From Variovorax sp. RA8 (GTDB lineage: Bacteria > Pseudomonadota > Gammaproteobacteria > Burkholderiales > Burkholderiaceae_C): a stretch of 64,000 nucleotides of DNA. Positions 20,013-28,935 of the stretch are shown in pieces. Numbering within the stretch: position 1 is the stretch's first letter; every line of letters begins with the position of its first letter. The stretch covers positions 3,720,001 to 3,784,000 of the forward strand of contig NZ_LR594662.1 of the NCBI RefSeq assembly GCF_901827175.1, read 5' to 3'. A program made the position numbers and the translations under genes. Under the pieces are notes generated by a model. It was not told the origin of the DNA. It ran no database searches and saw only the letters and a program-made list of their open reading frames with translations.

Positions 20013-21973
20013 TCACCTTAAGAAACGTCATCCTCCGCCGCAGCGCCAAGGTCTTGCTGAACGGCGCGAGCGTCACCATCAATCCCGGCGAGAAAGTCGG
20101 GCTGGTGGGTCGCAACGGCGCCGGCAAGTCCACCCTGTTCGCACTCTTCAACGGCACGCTGCACGAGGACGGCGGAGATTTCTCGGTACCGTCGTCATGG
20201 CGCCTGGCCCAGGTCGCGCAGAACATGCCCGAAACCGAGGAGTCGGCAACCGACTTCGTGGTCGGCGGCGACACGCGGCTGGTGGAACTGCGCGAGGCGC
20301 TCGCGCTCGCCGAAGCCGGCCATGCCGCCGACCCCGACGACCCGGACATCGGCATGGCCCTGGCCCACGCCTACACCGACCTGCACGACGCCGGGGAACA
20401 CGACGCAGTGCCGCGCGCGCAGGCGCTGATCCTCGGCCTGGGCTTCAAGGTCCAGGAGCTCGATCAGCCCGTCAACAGCTTCTCCGGGGGCTGGCGCATG
20501 CGACTGCAGCTGGCGCGCGCGCTGATGTGCCCGAGCGACCTCCTGCTGCTTGACGAACCGACCAATCACCTGGACCTGGATGCCCTGGTCTGGCTCGAAG
20601 CCTGGTTGCAGAAATACGCCGGCACCATGATCGTGATCAGCCACGACCGCGAGTTCCTCGATGCCGTGACCGACGTCACCCTGCACATCGTCCACGAGCA
20701 GCTCACCCGCTACGGCGGCAACTACAGCGCCTTCGAGACGCTGCGCGCCCAGCAGCTGGAGCTGCAGCAGGCTGCCTTTTCCAAGCAGCAGGACAAGATC
20801 GCCCACCTGCAGAAGTTCATCGACCGTTTCAAGGCCAAGGCCAGCAAGGCCAAGCAGGCCCAGAGCCGGGTGAAGGCGCTGGAGCGCATGGAAAAGGTCG
20901 CGCCACTCCTGGCCGAGGCCGACTTCAGCTTCGAATTCAAGGAGCCAGGGAACATCCCGAATCCGATGCTCACGATCAGCGCGGCGAGCTTCGGCTACCT
21001 GCAGGACGATGGACCGCCCAGGACCATCCTGAGCGGCGTCAATCGCTCGGTGCTGGCCGGCCAACGGATCGGGATCCTCGGCGCCAACGGCCAGGGCAAG
21101 TCCACGCTGGTGAAGACCATCGCCCGCGAGATGGGCGTGCTCGCCGGCACCGTGACCGAGGGCAAGGGGCTCAACATCGGCTACTTCGCGCAGCAGGAGC
21201 TCGACGTGCTGCGCCCGCAGGACACGCCGCTGGAACACATGGTGCGCATGGCGCGCGAGCTCGGGCCCAACGCCCGCGAGCGCACCGGCGAGCAGGACCT
21301 GCGCGGCTTCCTCGGCAGCTTCAACTTCAGCGGCGACATGGTGAAGCAGGCGGTCGGCACCATGAGCGGCGGCGAAAAGGCCCGGCTGGTGCTGGCCATG
21401 ATGGTCTGGCAGCGGCCCAACCTGCTGCTGCTCGACGAACCCACCAACCATCTGGACCTCGCCACCCGCGAGGCCCTGGCCGTCGCGCTCAACGAGTTCG
21501 AGGGCACGCTGATGCTGGTCAGCCACGACCGTGCGCTGCTGCGCTCGGTCTGCGATGAATTCTGGCTGGTCGGCCGCGGCCGCGTCGGCGACTTCGACGG
21601 CGACCTCGACGACTACCAGCGCTACCTGCTGGACGAGGCCAAGCGCGTACGCGAGGAAGCCAGGCTGGCCACGCGCGAGGCCGAAAGTGCCGCCATCCCG
21701 GCTGCGCCCTCCGCCTCGGTGGCCGCGCAGGAGCGCCAGCAGCGCAGCGGCCAGGCCAGGCCGCTGAAGCGCGAGCTGGCGCAGATCGACGAGCAGTTGG
21801 CTGCCGCCGGAGCCGAAAAGACCGCGCTCGAAGCACGGCTATCGGCCCCGCTCCCGGCGCCCGAGATTGCCGAGACGGGACGGCGCCTGAAGACGCTGAA
21901 CGAGGAGATCGGCCGCCTCGAGGAGCGCTGGCTGGCCCTGTCGGACCAGATCGAGGCACTGGCGGCCGGCTGA
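20009..21973 (+). CDS. ABC-F family ATPase (YheS/Uup type)
   Basis: 654 residues with two ABC domains and no membrane part. Walker A motifs GRNGAGKST and GANGQGKST, two LSGG-type signatures (NSFSGGWRMRLQLARAL, GTMSGGEKARLVLAMM), two LLLLDEPTNHLDL Walker B blocks, an inter-domain linker rich in Lys/Gln helices (P-site tRNA interaction motif region), and a C-terminal coiled coil (about 580-654). ABC-F proteins act on ribosomes rather than in transport. Domain layout best fits YheS. Confidence 0.92.
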   Translation: MITLRNVILRRSAKVLLNGASVTINPGEKVGLVGRNGAGKSTLFALFNGTLHEDGGDFSVPSSWRLAQVAQNMPETEESATDFVVGGDTRLVELREALALAEAGHAADPDDPDIGMALAHAYTDLHDAGEHDAVPRAQALILGLGFKVQELDQPVNSFSGGWRMRLQLARALMCPSDLLLLDEPTNHLDLDALVWLEAWLQKYAGTMIVISHDREFLDAVTDVTLHIVHEQLTRYGGNYSAFETLRAQQLELQQAAFSKQQDKIAHLQKFIDRFKAKASKAKQAQSRVKALERMEKVAPLLAEADFSFEFKEPGNIPNPMLTISAASFGYLQDDGPPRTILSGVNRSVLAGQRIGILGANGQGKSTLVKTIAREMGVLAGTVTEGKGLNIGYFAQQELDVLRPQDTPLEHMVRMARELGPNARERTGEQDLRGFLGSFNFSGDMVKQAVGTMSGGEKARLVLAMMVWQRPNLLLLDEPTNHLDLATREALAVALNEFEGTLMLVSHDRALLRSVCDEFWLVGRGRVGDFDGDLDDYQRYLLDEAKRVREEARLATREAESAAIPAAPSASVAAQERQQRSGQARPLKRELAQIDEQLAAAGAEKTALEARLSAPLPAPEIAETGRRLKTLNEEIGRLEERWLALSDQIEALAAG

Positions 21974-21999
21974 CCGGACGTGATAGCCTCCAGCGAACC

Positions 22000-22572
22000 A
22001 TGCCCTCGGCCCTCGAACTCGCACGCGGCGATCCGCAGCTGATCGCGGCCATCCAGCGCAGCCGGCGCATGCTCGGCCGCAAGGCGCTGATCGCCGCAGC
22101 CGCCAGCGCGGTGCCCATTCCCGGAGTCGACTGGGCCGCCGACGCCGCCCTGCTGTCGCGGCTGATTCCGCGGATCAGCGCTGAATTCGGTCTCTCGGTG
22201 GCCCAGATCGAAGGGCTTGCGCCTCACCAGCGCGAGCGCATCCAGCAAGCCGCCGCCGCCGCCGGCGCCCTGCTGGTCGGTAAGCTGATGACGCGCGAGT
22301 TGTTGATCAAGCTGGCCCGCCACGCCGGCATCCGCCTCACGGCCAAGCAGGCCACCAAATACGTGCCCGTCGCGGGGCAGTTAGTCTCCGCCGCGATCGG
22401 GTATGCCGCCTTGCGGGCGCTGGGCGAGCTCCACATCCGGGATTGCGTCCAGGTAGCGCAATCGGTGCGGCACCTGCTTCCGCCGCCGTCCGGGCCCGCG
22501 GACAAAGGGCAGATCGACGCCCGGGCCACCCCGACCCGCCGCTCCGGATGGGCGCGCCTGCGCCCCAACTGA
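22000..22572 (+). CDS. Conserved hypothetical protein, DUF697-like
   Basis: 190 residues. Small-residue-rich amphipathic/hydrophobic segments (RKALIAAAASAVPIPGVDWA, then YVPVAGQLVSAAIGYAALRA) resemble the membrane-associated DUF697/YcjF-type domain, in which PxPGxD turns recur. The C-terminal tail (from about 165) is Pro/Arg-rich and looks unstructured. Function unknown. Begins 26 bases after the ABC-F gene and may be co-transcribed. Confidence 0.7.
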   Translation: MPSALELARGDPQLIAAIQRSRRMLGRKALIAAAASAVPIPGVDWAADAALLSRLIPRISAEFGLSVAQIEGLAPHQRERIQQAAAAAGALLVGKLMTRELLIKLARHAGIRLTAKQATKYVPVAGQLVSAAIGYAALRALGELHIRDCVQVAQSVRHLLPPPSGPADKGQIDARATPTRRSGWARLRPN

Positions 22573-22743
22573 GCAGCCATCGCCGTCCTTGCCGGCTCGA
22601 CGTGTTTGTTTGCCCCCACACGACGACGGCATACCATCTGACGAAATCCGGTCTGACGATTGTCAAGCTCATAATGCCGGGCAAGGTGCCGAGGAAAAGG
22701 CAGCCCAGATTTCATGTCAGGGATCGAGGTGAGGAGCTAACAG

Positions 22744-22965
22744 ATGAATGAGACAGATCTCGCAGCGTCGGTGGAACGGCTCATGGCCCGGGTTGACTAC
22801 TACCTGCACTGCGAGTTGGACGAAGAGTACGACCATGATCGCCCCGATACGGCGCGCCGACAGCTGGAGGCGGCCCTGAGGCAGGAGTTGCTGCGTGCAG
22901 GCGCCGTTGGCCTCGTCTCCGCGATCGCGGGGGGCCAGCCGATACTCGGCGGCCACTCGGACTGA
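22744..22965 (+). CDS. Small hypothetical protein
   Basis: 73 residues, acidic N-terminal half (SVERLMARVDYYLHCELDEE) and a small-residue-rich end. A good ribosome site (GAGGAG, about 10 bases before ATG) supports translation. I do not recognise the family. The upstream gap (22573-22743) contains CATAAT near 22671, a possible -10. Confidence 0.55.
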   Translation: MNETDLAASVERLMARVDYYLHCELDEEYDHDRPDTARRQLEAALRQELLRAGAVGLVSAIAGGQPILGGHSD

Positions 22966-23030
22966 TCCTTACTCGATCCGTTTTTCTTCTCCACACGGCC
23001 CTTCGGCAGCCCGTTGCCGCGAGCCCCTCG

Positions 23031-23234
23031 TCACAAGGTGCTGATCAAGCGCACCAGGACCGGAACGGCGACAACCAGAAAACCAAGCATCACGTTGCGC
23101 CGCCAAGCTACCGCATGCTCGGTGCGTTGGGCAGACCGATAAGAATCCAGGAAGGCGCGCTGCTCCGCCTGATCCGCATGGTCCTTCCACCACTCGTGGG
23201 TCGTTGATTGGGTAGTGCTCTTCATGTAATCCAT
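23031..23234 (-). CDS. Small hypothetical membrane protein
   Basis: 67 residues (64 from a second ATG at 23225). Polar N-terminal half (STTHEWWKDHADQAEQRAFL) and one C-terminal membrane segment (NVMLGFLVVAVPVLVRLIST). The pattern of a soluble charged part plus a terminal anchor is protein-like, and the neighbouring stretches (22966-23030 and 23235-23366) hold nothing else I can support. No clear ribosome site, so it is tentative. Confidence 0.45.
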   Translation of the reverse strand: MDYMKSTTQSTTHEWWKDHADQAEQRAFLDSYRSAQRTEHAVAWRRNVMLGFLVVAVPVLVRLISTL

Positions 23235-23366
23235 TGTGCTTACTTTCTGCCGGTCGATCCAGGTAAAAAAGCACGCTTTCGTTTACAGACTCCACCTACA
23301 TCAGCGTCGCGACGACTGTGATATCCCGTTGCACTCCCGACGGACCATTGACGCTAGAGTTTCTCC

Positions 23367-23894
23367 GTGGATGCTTGGCAACCCAACTTCAACTGGATCA
23401 CCGACCTGCTTGCCGTCGGCGGCAGCTACCCCTCTGAATGCGCGGAACTGCTGGCGCACGAGCACCGGATCCAGGCAGTGATCGACCTGCGCGGCGAGGC
23501 CATGCCCGACACGCAACTGTTCCGGCGCCACGGCATCACGCTGCTGCACCTGCCCACCACGGACATGCGTCCGGTAGAGATGCCGGACCTGGAGCACGGC
23601 ATTCGCTTTGCCAACGAGTTCCTGGACCAGGGACAGCGTGTGCTGATCCATTGCGAGTACGGCATCGGCCGCTCCGCCACGCTGGCGCTGTGCCTGCTGG
23701 TGCATCGCGGCCTCGCGCCGCTTGACGCGCTCGCGCTCATGAAGAAGCAGCGCCCCGTCGTCGCGCCTTCGCCGCCGCAGTTTGCCTGCTGGTCGGCCTG
23801 GCTGGACAGTCACCGCTTTTCGAGCGATGTCGATTGGGAGCTCCCGAGTTTCGAGGACTTCAAGGCGCTGGCCTACGTTCATCCGAAGCGTTGA
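23367..23894 (+). CDS. Dual-specificity/tyrosine protein phosphatase family protein
   Basis: 175 residues from a GTG start. The cysteine-phosphatase signature HCEYGIGRS is at 95-103 (Cys96 nucleophile, Arg102), with a general-acid aspartate candidate in LPTTDMRP (Asp66). Single compact domain, cytoplasmic, no signal peptide. Substrate could be phosphotyrosine, phosphoinositide or another phosphate ester; bacterial members of this type are poorly defined. Stands alone between small unknown genes. Confidence 0.85.
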   Translation: MDAWQPNFNWITDLLAVGGSYPSECAELLAHEHRIQAVIDLRGEAMPDTQLFRRHGITLLHLPTTDMRPVEMPDLEHGIRFANEFLDQGQRVLIHCEYGIGRSATLALCLLVHRGLAPLDALALMKKQRPVVAPSPPQFACWSAWLDSHRFSSDVDWELPSFEDFKALAYVHPKR

Positions 23895-23989
23895 GGGCCG
23901 CCTCGAGTTCCCTCGAGATGACCCTATGCGCCTCTGCGCCCGCCTCCTTTTCGGCTGATTGCCTACAGACGAGATTGGAGCAATCCTCG

Positions 23990-24024
23990 ATCTTAAATTA
24001 GAACTTAAGCACTCTATTTAAGAT
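23990..24024. promoter_or_regulatory. AT-rich inverted repeat before a small gene
   Basis: ATCTTAAAT (23990-23998) and ATTTAAGAT (24016-24024) are a perfect 9-bp inverted repeat, with a third CTTAAG (24004-24009) between them. It is a conspicuous AT island in a high-GC region, ending 9 bases before the ATG at 24034. A regulator site or promoter core for the following gene is likely; a -35/-10 pair could not be set with confidence. Confidence 0.55.
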
Positions 24025-24033
24025 GGGGATGGC

Positions 24034-24285
24034 ATGGAAACGTCCGACCATGCAGAGCTGGAAAGGCTGCGCTCGAAGATGCTGAGCAGCAGGGCCGCCA
24101 CCGTTGCGTGGCGCGAGCTGTTGATCGAGTCGTTGGGGAATAGCATGTGCGGGAGCGGCGATGGCCCCACGCCGGAACAGATCCAGACCTTGGCGTCGCT
24201 GGAAGAAGCGGAACAACGGGCCGTGGAGCGCTACCTGAGGTTCCTCGCTACGACCTCGTTGGACCCGGATCGGCGGCCTTGTTGA
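24034..24285 (+). CDS. Small hypothetical protein
   Basis: 83 residues, mostly helical and charged (HAELERLRSKMLSSRAATVA; EEAEQRAVERYLRFLA). I do not recognise it. Support comes from its length, protein-like composition and the structured AT-rich leader just upstream. It ends 156 bases before the convergent flavoprotein gene; that gap holds no gene and no clear terminator, and marks the border of the catabolic island. Confidence 0.55.
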   Translation: METSDHAELERLRSKMLSSRAATVAWRELLIESLGNSMCGSGDGPTPEQIQTLASLEEAEQRAVERYLRFLATTSLDPDRRPC

Positions 24286-24441
24286 GCAAGTGCGGCGCTC
24301 ACGGACGGTGGCGCAAAAACCGATCGATCCTCTGCTGCGCTGCACGCGATCGCATCAACGGCTGAGCCCCGCACGGTTCAGGACGAGCCGGAATGGCCCG
24401 GACCACAATGCCGGTCTCTTGCTATTGGGCTGTCCTATTGC

Positions 24442-26175
24442 TCATTGGACGATTTGCTGCCGCAATGGGCTGGCGGCATGCATCGCGACCCGGTAGCCGA
24501 ACACCATCGCGGGACCGATGGTCGTGCCGGGACCCGGATAGGCGCCGCGCATGGCCGACGCCATGTCGTTGCCGCAGGCGTAGAGCCCCTGGATGACGTG
24601 CCCGGCGGCGTTCAGCACGCGGCCGTCCTCGTCGGTGCGCAGGCCCGCGTCGGCAGCGGCATCGGCGGGCCAAAGGGCCATCGCGCAGAACGGCGCCTCC
24701 CCGATCGGGCCGAGGCATGGGTTCGGCTGGTGGTCCGGGTCGCCATTGAAGCGGCTGACCTCGGTGCTCCCCTTGCCATGGTCGAGGTCGATGCCGGTGC
24801 GTGCGAACTCGTTGTTCCGCGCGACGGTCTTTTGCAGGCCCTGCGCGTCGACGCCGATGGCTCGGGCCAGGGCCTCGATGGTGCCGGCGCAATGCAGGTA
24901 GCCGCTCTTCACGTGCGGCCGCAGGTTTGTCGTGCCCGGGTGGACGAGGCCCAGCCCGTACTTGCGCACGAACGCGGCGTCGCAGACCATCCAGGCCGGG
25001 ATCGCCGGCGTGCTGGCATGCCGCTTCACCATGTCCTGGCAGAAGTAGTGGTACGAGCCGCCCTCGTTGGTGAAGCGCATGCCGGCGGCGTCGACGACGA
25101 TCAGCCCCGGCTTGGCCCGATCGAGGAACAGGTGGGCGAAGAGGCCCGTCGGCCCGTGCCGCGGCCGCGTCACCGAAACCGGCTGCCAGAACACGCCGGA
25201 GCCTCCCGTCATACCGTCGAGGGCTGCGCCCGCCTGCATGCCGGCAAGGACGCCGCCACCCTGGTTGCCTTCGAAGATCAGGGACGGCCAGTGCGCATGC
25301 CCGGGCGGCATGAGCTGTTCGCGCAATGGCCCGTTGCGGCCGAAGCCCCCGGTTGCCAGCACCACACCACGGCGCGCCCGTACATCGAAGGCCTGCCCGC
25401 CTTGCAGCAGGCGCGCTCCTGTGACGCCTTCCCCACTCCGGATCAGCGCGTCGATGCTGGTGCCGAAGGAGACCGCTACGCCGGCATCCTTCAGGCTCGC
25501 GTAGAAGCGCGCCACCAGCGCATTGCCCATGACCAGCCGCGTGCCTCGCGCATGGCGCAAGCGGTCGCCCAGGTAGCGCAGCGCCAGTGCAGCCGAGTGC
25601 CGGAAGCTCGCCAGTGACTTGAAACGTCCGACCAGGTGGGCGATGTCCGCCTTGCCGACCATCATGCCGCCGAGCACCATGAACTCGCGCATCGGCGCAC
25701 GGATGCGGGCAAACTCCGGGCCGAGCAGCCGGCCATCGAAAGGCAGCGGCGCCAGCGCACGTCCGGCCACCCGCGAGCCGGGGATGTCCACGTAGTCCGG
25801 GTGCCGCCCGGCCGGCACGAACTGCAGTTGCGTACGCCGCGCCAGGTCGTCGATGACGGCCGGGCCGCTCTCCAGGTAGACCTCGCGCAGCCGCCGCCCT
25901 TCGCCGGACGGAACCATGCCGTCGAGATAGCGCGTCGCGTCCTCGATGCTGTCCTCGAAGCCCGCTTTTCGGCTCGCGCTGCTGTTGGGGACCCAGATGG
26001 TCCCGGCCGAGGTGGCGGTGGTCCCGCCGACCTGCTGCGTCGCTTCGCACAGCAGCACGTCGAGGCCTTCGAGCGCGGCGACCAGGGCGGCCGTCATGCC
26101 GCCCGCGCCGGCGCCGACCACGATGAGATCGACCTCGTTCTTCAAGGGCGTCGTCCCCGTTGCGGCGTCACTCAT
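24442..26175 (-). CDS. FAD-dependent oxidoreductase, 3-ketosteroid delta-1-dehydrogenase/fumarate reductase type
   Basis: 577 residues. N-terminal FAD-binding Rossmann motif (DLIVVGAGAGGMTAALVAAL, about 15-34) and the FAD_binding_2 layout. The C-terminal block CGNDMASAMRGAYPGPGTTI plus GPAMVFGY matches the 3-ketosteroid dehydrogenase group, including the Tyr-Pro-Gly-x-Gly motif that holds the catalytic tyrosine; NEGGSYHYF is in the place of a second active-site tyrosine block. Such enzymes desaturate next to a ring carbonyl; steroid as substrate is not shown. Last gene of the minus-strand run that begins at 29729; overlaps the CoA-transferase by four bases. Confidence 0.85.
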   Translation of the reverse strand: MSDAATGTTPLKNEVDLIVVGAGAGGMTAALVAALEGLDVLLCEATQQVGGTTATSAGTIWVPNSSASRKAGFEDSIEDATRYLDGMVPSGEGRRLREVYLESGPAVIDDLARRTQLQFVPAGRHPDYVDIPGSRVAGRALAPLPFDGRLLGPEFARIRAPMREFMVLGGMMVGKADIAHLVGRFKSLASFRHSAALALRYLGDRLRHARGTRLVMGNALVARFYASLKDAGVAVSFGTSIDALIRSGEGVTGARLLQGGQAFDVRARRGVVLATGGFGRNGPLREQLMPPGHAHWPSLIFEGNQGGGVLAGMQAGAALDGMTGGSGVFWQPVSVTRPRHGPTGLFAHLFLDRAKPGLIVVDAAGMRFTNEGGSYHYFCQDMVKRHASTPAIPAWMVCDAAFVRKYGLGLVHPGTTNLRPHVKSGYLHCAGTIEALARAIGVDAQGLQKTVARNNEFARTGIDLDHGKGSTEVSRFNGDPDHQPNPCLGPIGEAPFCAMALWPADAAADAGLRTDEDGRVLNAAGHVIQGLYACGNDMASAMRGAYPGPGTTIGPAMVFGYRVAMHAASPLRQQIVQ

Positions 26176-27767
26176 GCCCGGCCCTCTGCAATCGCGCCGC
26201 GGTTTCCCAGCGCTCCGGTGCGGTCGTCCGAGCGCTCGAAATGCGCCTTCGGCATCGTCACGATGGCCTCGGCGAGCCGCGGCGCAAAATCCATCTCTTC
26301 GAGCACGTCGCGCTGCAGATCGATGCCCGGCGCCACTTCAAACAGTTCCAGCCCCTGTGCCCGGAGCCTGAAGCTGGCGCGCTCGGTGAGGTAGAGGATC
26401 TCCTGCCCGCGCTCGAGCGCCTGCGGCCCGCTGAACGTGACCTGCTCGACTTGGCGCACGAGCTTGCGCACCTGCCCCTGCTGCAGGACGCGCAGCGAAC
26501 CGTCGCCGGTTTCGAGCCGCACGCCCTTGGCCGCGAAGGTGCCGCAGAAGACGACCTTGCGCGCGTTCTGTGCAATGTCGATGAAGCCTCCGGGCCCGAC
26601 TGCAAGTCCGCCCAGCCGCGAGACGTTGACGTTCCCCGTTGCATCGAACTCGCCGAAGCCGAGGAAGGCGATGTCCAGCCCACCGCCCGAGTAGAAGTCG
26701 AACTGTGTCGGCGCATCGAGGATGGCGCTGGCGTTGTGCGCATAGCCGAAGAGTTCGCCGTCCAGGAGCGACCCGCCGTAGGTGCCGTGCTCGATGGTCT
26801 GGTAGATGCGATCGAGCTCCCCGCGCGCCGCCACCAGCCGGGCGACCGCGTCGGGCACGCCGACGCCGTAGTTCACGATCGCGCCCTCGAAGAGCTCGCA
26901 GGCCGCGCGCCGGGCAACGGCCTGCCGCTCGCCGAAGGGCTCGTCCCCGGGCGCATCCACCTTGAAGCGCTCGGCGCCGGTGAGTTCGCCCGACAGGCGC
27001 GGATCGAAGGCGATCGCGTAGCTGCTGCGCTGCTGCGCGTCGACCACGATCGCATCCACCCACGCCGCCGGGATGCGCACCTCGCGTGCCTTGAGTGCGC
27101 CGCGTGCGAGCCGCTCCTTCACCTGCACGATCACCTTGCCCCCGCCCGCGCGGGCCGCGAGCGCAATGGCCTGTGCATCGAGATTCGCAGCCTCGTGCTC
27201 GAAACCGATGTTGCCGTCCTCGTCCGCGACGGAAGCCCGCACCAGCGCGACATCGACCCTGTAGGGCTTGTAGCGGAGGTACTCGCGGCCATCGATCTCC
27301 ACCACCTCGGCCAGGTCTTCCTTGGCGCTCGCGTTCATCCGGCCGCCGCCGTGGCGCGGATCGCAGACGGTGCCGAGCCCGATGTGGGTGAACAGGCCGG
27401 GCCGACCGGCGCCGATCTCGCGAAAGAGCTGGGAGGAGACGCCGCCCGGCAGGATGTACGCCTCGATCTTCTCTGCCGCGGCGAGCTGCTGCATGCGCGG
27501 CGACCAGACCCAGTGCCCGCCGACCACCTTGCGCACCAGTTCTTCGTGGGCGAAGCAGTTCATGCCGAGCGACTTCCTGTCGCCGATGCCGAGCGCATGG
27601 ACCACGGTCAGCGCGCGCGGATCGCGCACTTCGTGGAAGCGGCGTTCGATCGCCTGGAACAGGCAGGTGGCTTCCATCAGGCCGCCGCCACCGCCCATGA
27701 GCGCGACCGTCGCGCCGTCTTCGATCAGCGCGGCGGCCGCATCGGCATCGATGAACTTCGACCTCAT
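26172..27767 (-). CDS. Family I CoA-transferase, fused alpha/beta subunits (acetate/3-ketoacid type)
   Basis: 531 residues from the ATG at 27767. The alpha half (about 1-260; DGATVALMGGGGGLMEATCL) and beta half (about 280-531; IVNYGVGVPDAVARLV) are fused as in E. coli YdiF. The catalytic glutamate is expected in YQTIEHGTYGG. It moves CoA from an acyl-CoA donor to a carboxylate, which would activate or release an acid intermediate of the island's pathway. Overlaps the flavoprotein by ATGA and lies 7 bases after the acyl-CoA dehydrogenase gene. Confidence 0.88.
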   Translation of the reverse strand: MRSKFIDADAAAALIEDGATVALMGGGGGLMEATCLFQAIERRFHEVRDPRALTVVHALGIGDRKSLGMNCFAHEELVRKVVGGHWVWSPRMQQLAAAEKIEAYILPGGVSSQLFREIGAGRPGLFTHIGLGTVCDPRHGGGRMNASAKEDLAEVVEIDGREYLRYKPYRVDVALVRASVADEDGNIGFEHEAANLDAQAIALAARAGGGKVIVQVKERLARGALKAREVRIPAAWVDAIVVDAQQRSSYAIAFDPRLSGELTGAERFKVDAPGDEPFGERQAVARRAACELFEGAIVNYGVGVPDAVARLVAARGELDRIYQTIEHGTYGGSLLDGELFGYAHNASAILDAPTQFDFYSGGGLDIAFLGFGEFDATGNVNVSRLGGLAVGPGGFIDIAQNARKVVFCGTFAAKGVRLETGDGSLRVLQQGQVRKLVRQVEQVTFSGPQALERGQEILYLTERASFRLRAQGLELFEVAPGIDLQRDVLEEMDFAPRLAEAIVTMPKAHFERSDDRTGALGNRGAIAEGRA

Positions 27768-27774
27768 CGCAGGC

Positions 27775-28935
27775 CTATCGGTGCAGGTCGAACAGCGCCG
27801 CGCCGCGCTTGAGCGCGCTCCTGGCGATGACGGTCCGATGGATTTCAGAGGTGCCGTCGAAGATGCGGTAGATGCGCGCGTCGCGGTAGTAGCGCTCGAT
27901 CGGCAAGGCCTTGCAGTAGCCCATGCCGCCGAAGAGCTGCACGCCGCGATCGACCACGCGGCCCAGCGTCTCGGCCGCATGCACCTTGACCATCGCGATC
28001 CAGTCGCGGGCATCCAGGCCGGCGTCGATCATCCATGCGGCATGCAACACCATGAGGCGGGCCGCATTGATCTCGATCACGCTGTCAGCCAGCATCTGCT
28101 GCACCAGCTGGAAGTTCCCGATCGGCTGGCCGAACTGCCTGCGGTCGTTGGCATGAGCCGTCATCAGCTCGAGCACATGGCTCGCCTTGCCGACAGCCCG
28201 CGCGCCGACCTGGGCCAGCCGCACGCGCCCGAGGGAGGCCATGGCCATCTTGAAGCCCTGGCCGCGCTCGCCCAGCAAGGCCAGCGGCTCGAGCGGCACG
28301 TCGTCGAAGAAGAGCTCGACGTGGGGCGTGCCGCGCACGCCCATCATCGGCTGGTCCTTGCCGACGGTGAAGCCGGGCAGGCCCTTGTCGACCATGAAGA
28401 GCGAGATCTCCTTCTCGCCGGTGCGCGCGGACACCAGGAAGAAGTCCGACCAGAGCCCGTCGCTGATGAAGTGCTTGCTGCCGTTGAGCACCCATCCCTT
28501 GCCGGTGGGCCGCGCATGGGTCTGGATGCCCTGCGCGTCCGAACCCGCGCCCGGCTCGGTGATCGCGATCGCGCAGGTGCGATCGCCGCGCACCGAAGGC
28601 TCGAGCCAGCGCGCGACCTGCTCGCCCCGGCACGCGAGCAGGGCCTCGTAGACGTTGCCGAAAGCACGCCGGATGAGGATGTCGGTGGTGTGGCCGAACT
28701 GCTCTTCGCACAGCATCGCGTCCACCGCACCGAGGCCGGCTCCGCCCAGCTCGGCCGGCATGTTGAGGGCATACAGGCCGAGTGCCTTGGCAGCCGCGTG
28801 GACCGACCGCGCAGTGCCGTCGTCCAGCCTGCCGGTCTGCTCGACCCCTTCCTCGAGCGGACGAAGATGCTCGCCGATGAAGCGGCGCACCGTGTCGATC
28901 AGCAGGCGCTGTTCGTCGCTGAGCTCGAAGTTCAT
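27775..28935 (-). CDS. Acyl-CoA dehydrogenase
   Basis: 386 residues with the three ACAD domains: N-terminal helices (FELSDEQRLLIDTVRRFIGE), middle sheet (CAIAITEPGAGSDAQGIQT), C-terminal helices. The C-terminal signature reads RIYRIFDGTSEIHRTVIAR; the position of the catalytic base, usually Glu in the YEGT motif, is Asp here, which I recall in a sizeable subgroup. It forms a 2,3-enoyl-CoA with FAD. Overlaps the AroE-like gene by ATGA. No electron-transfer flavoprotein gene is nearby. Confidence 0.9.
   Translation of the reverse strand: MNFELSDEQRLLIDTVRRFIGEHLRPLEEGVEQTGRLDDGTARSVHAAAKALGLYALNMPAELGGAGLGAVDAMLCEEQFGHTTDILIRRAFGNVYEALLACRGEQVARWLEPSVRGDRTCAIAITEPGAGSDAQGIQTHARPTGKGWVLNGSKHFISDGLWSDFFLVSARTGEKEISLFMVDKGLPGFTVGKDQPMMGVRGTPHVELFFDDVPLEPLALLGERGQGFKMAMASLGRVRLAQVGARAVGKASHVLELMTAHANDRRQFGQPIGNFQLVQQMLADSVIEINAARLMVLHAAWMIDAGLDARDWIAMVKVHAAETLGRVVDRGVQLFGGMGYCKALPIERYYRDARIYRIFDGTSEIHRTVIARSALKRGAALFDLHR

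Noticed and set aside
22443..22751. 102-codon plus-strand frame over the end of the DUF697-like gene
   Set aside because: It overlaps most of the better-supported gene in another frame, is Pro/Arg-rich, and runs through the leader of the next small gene.
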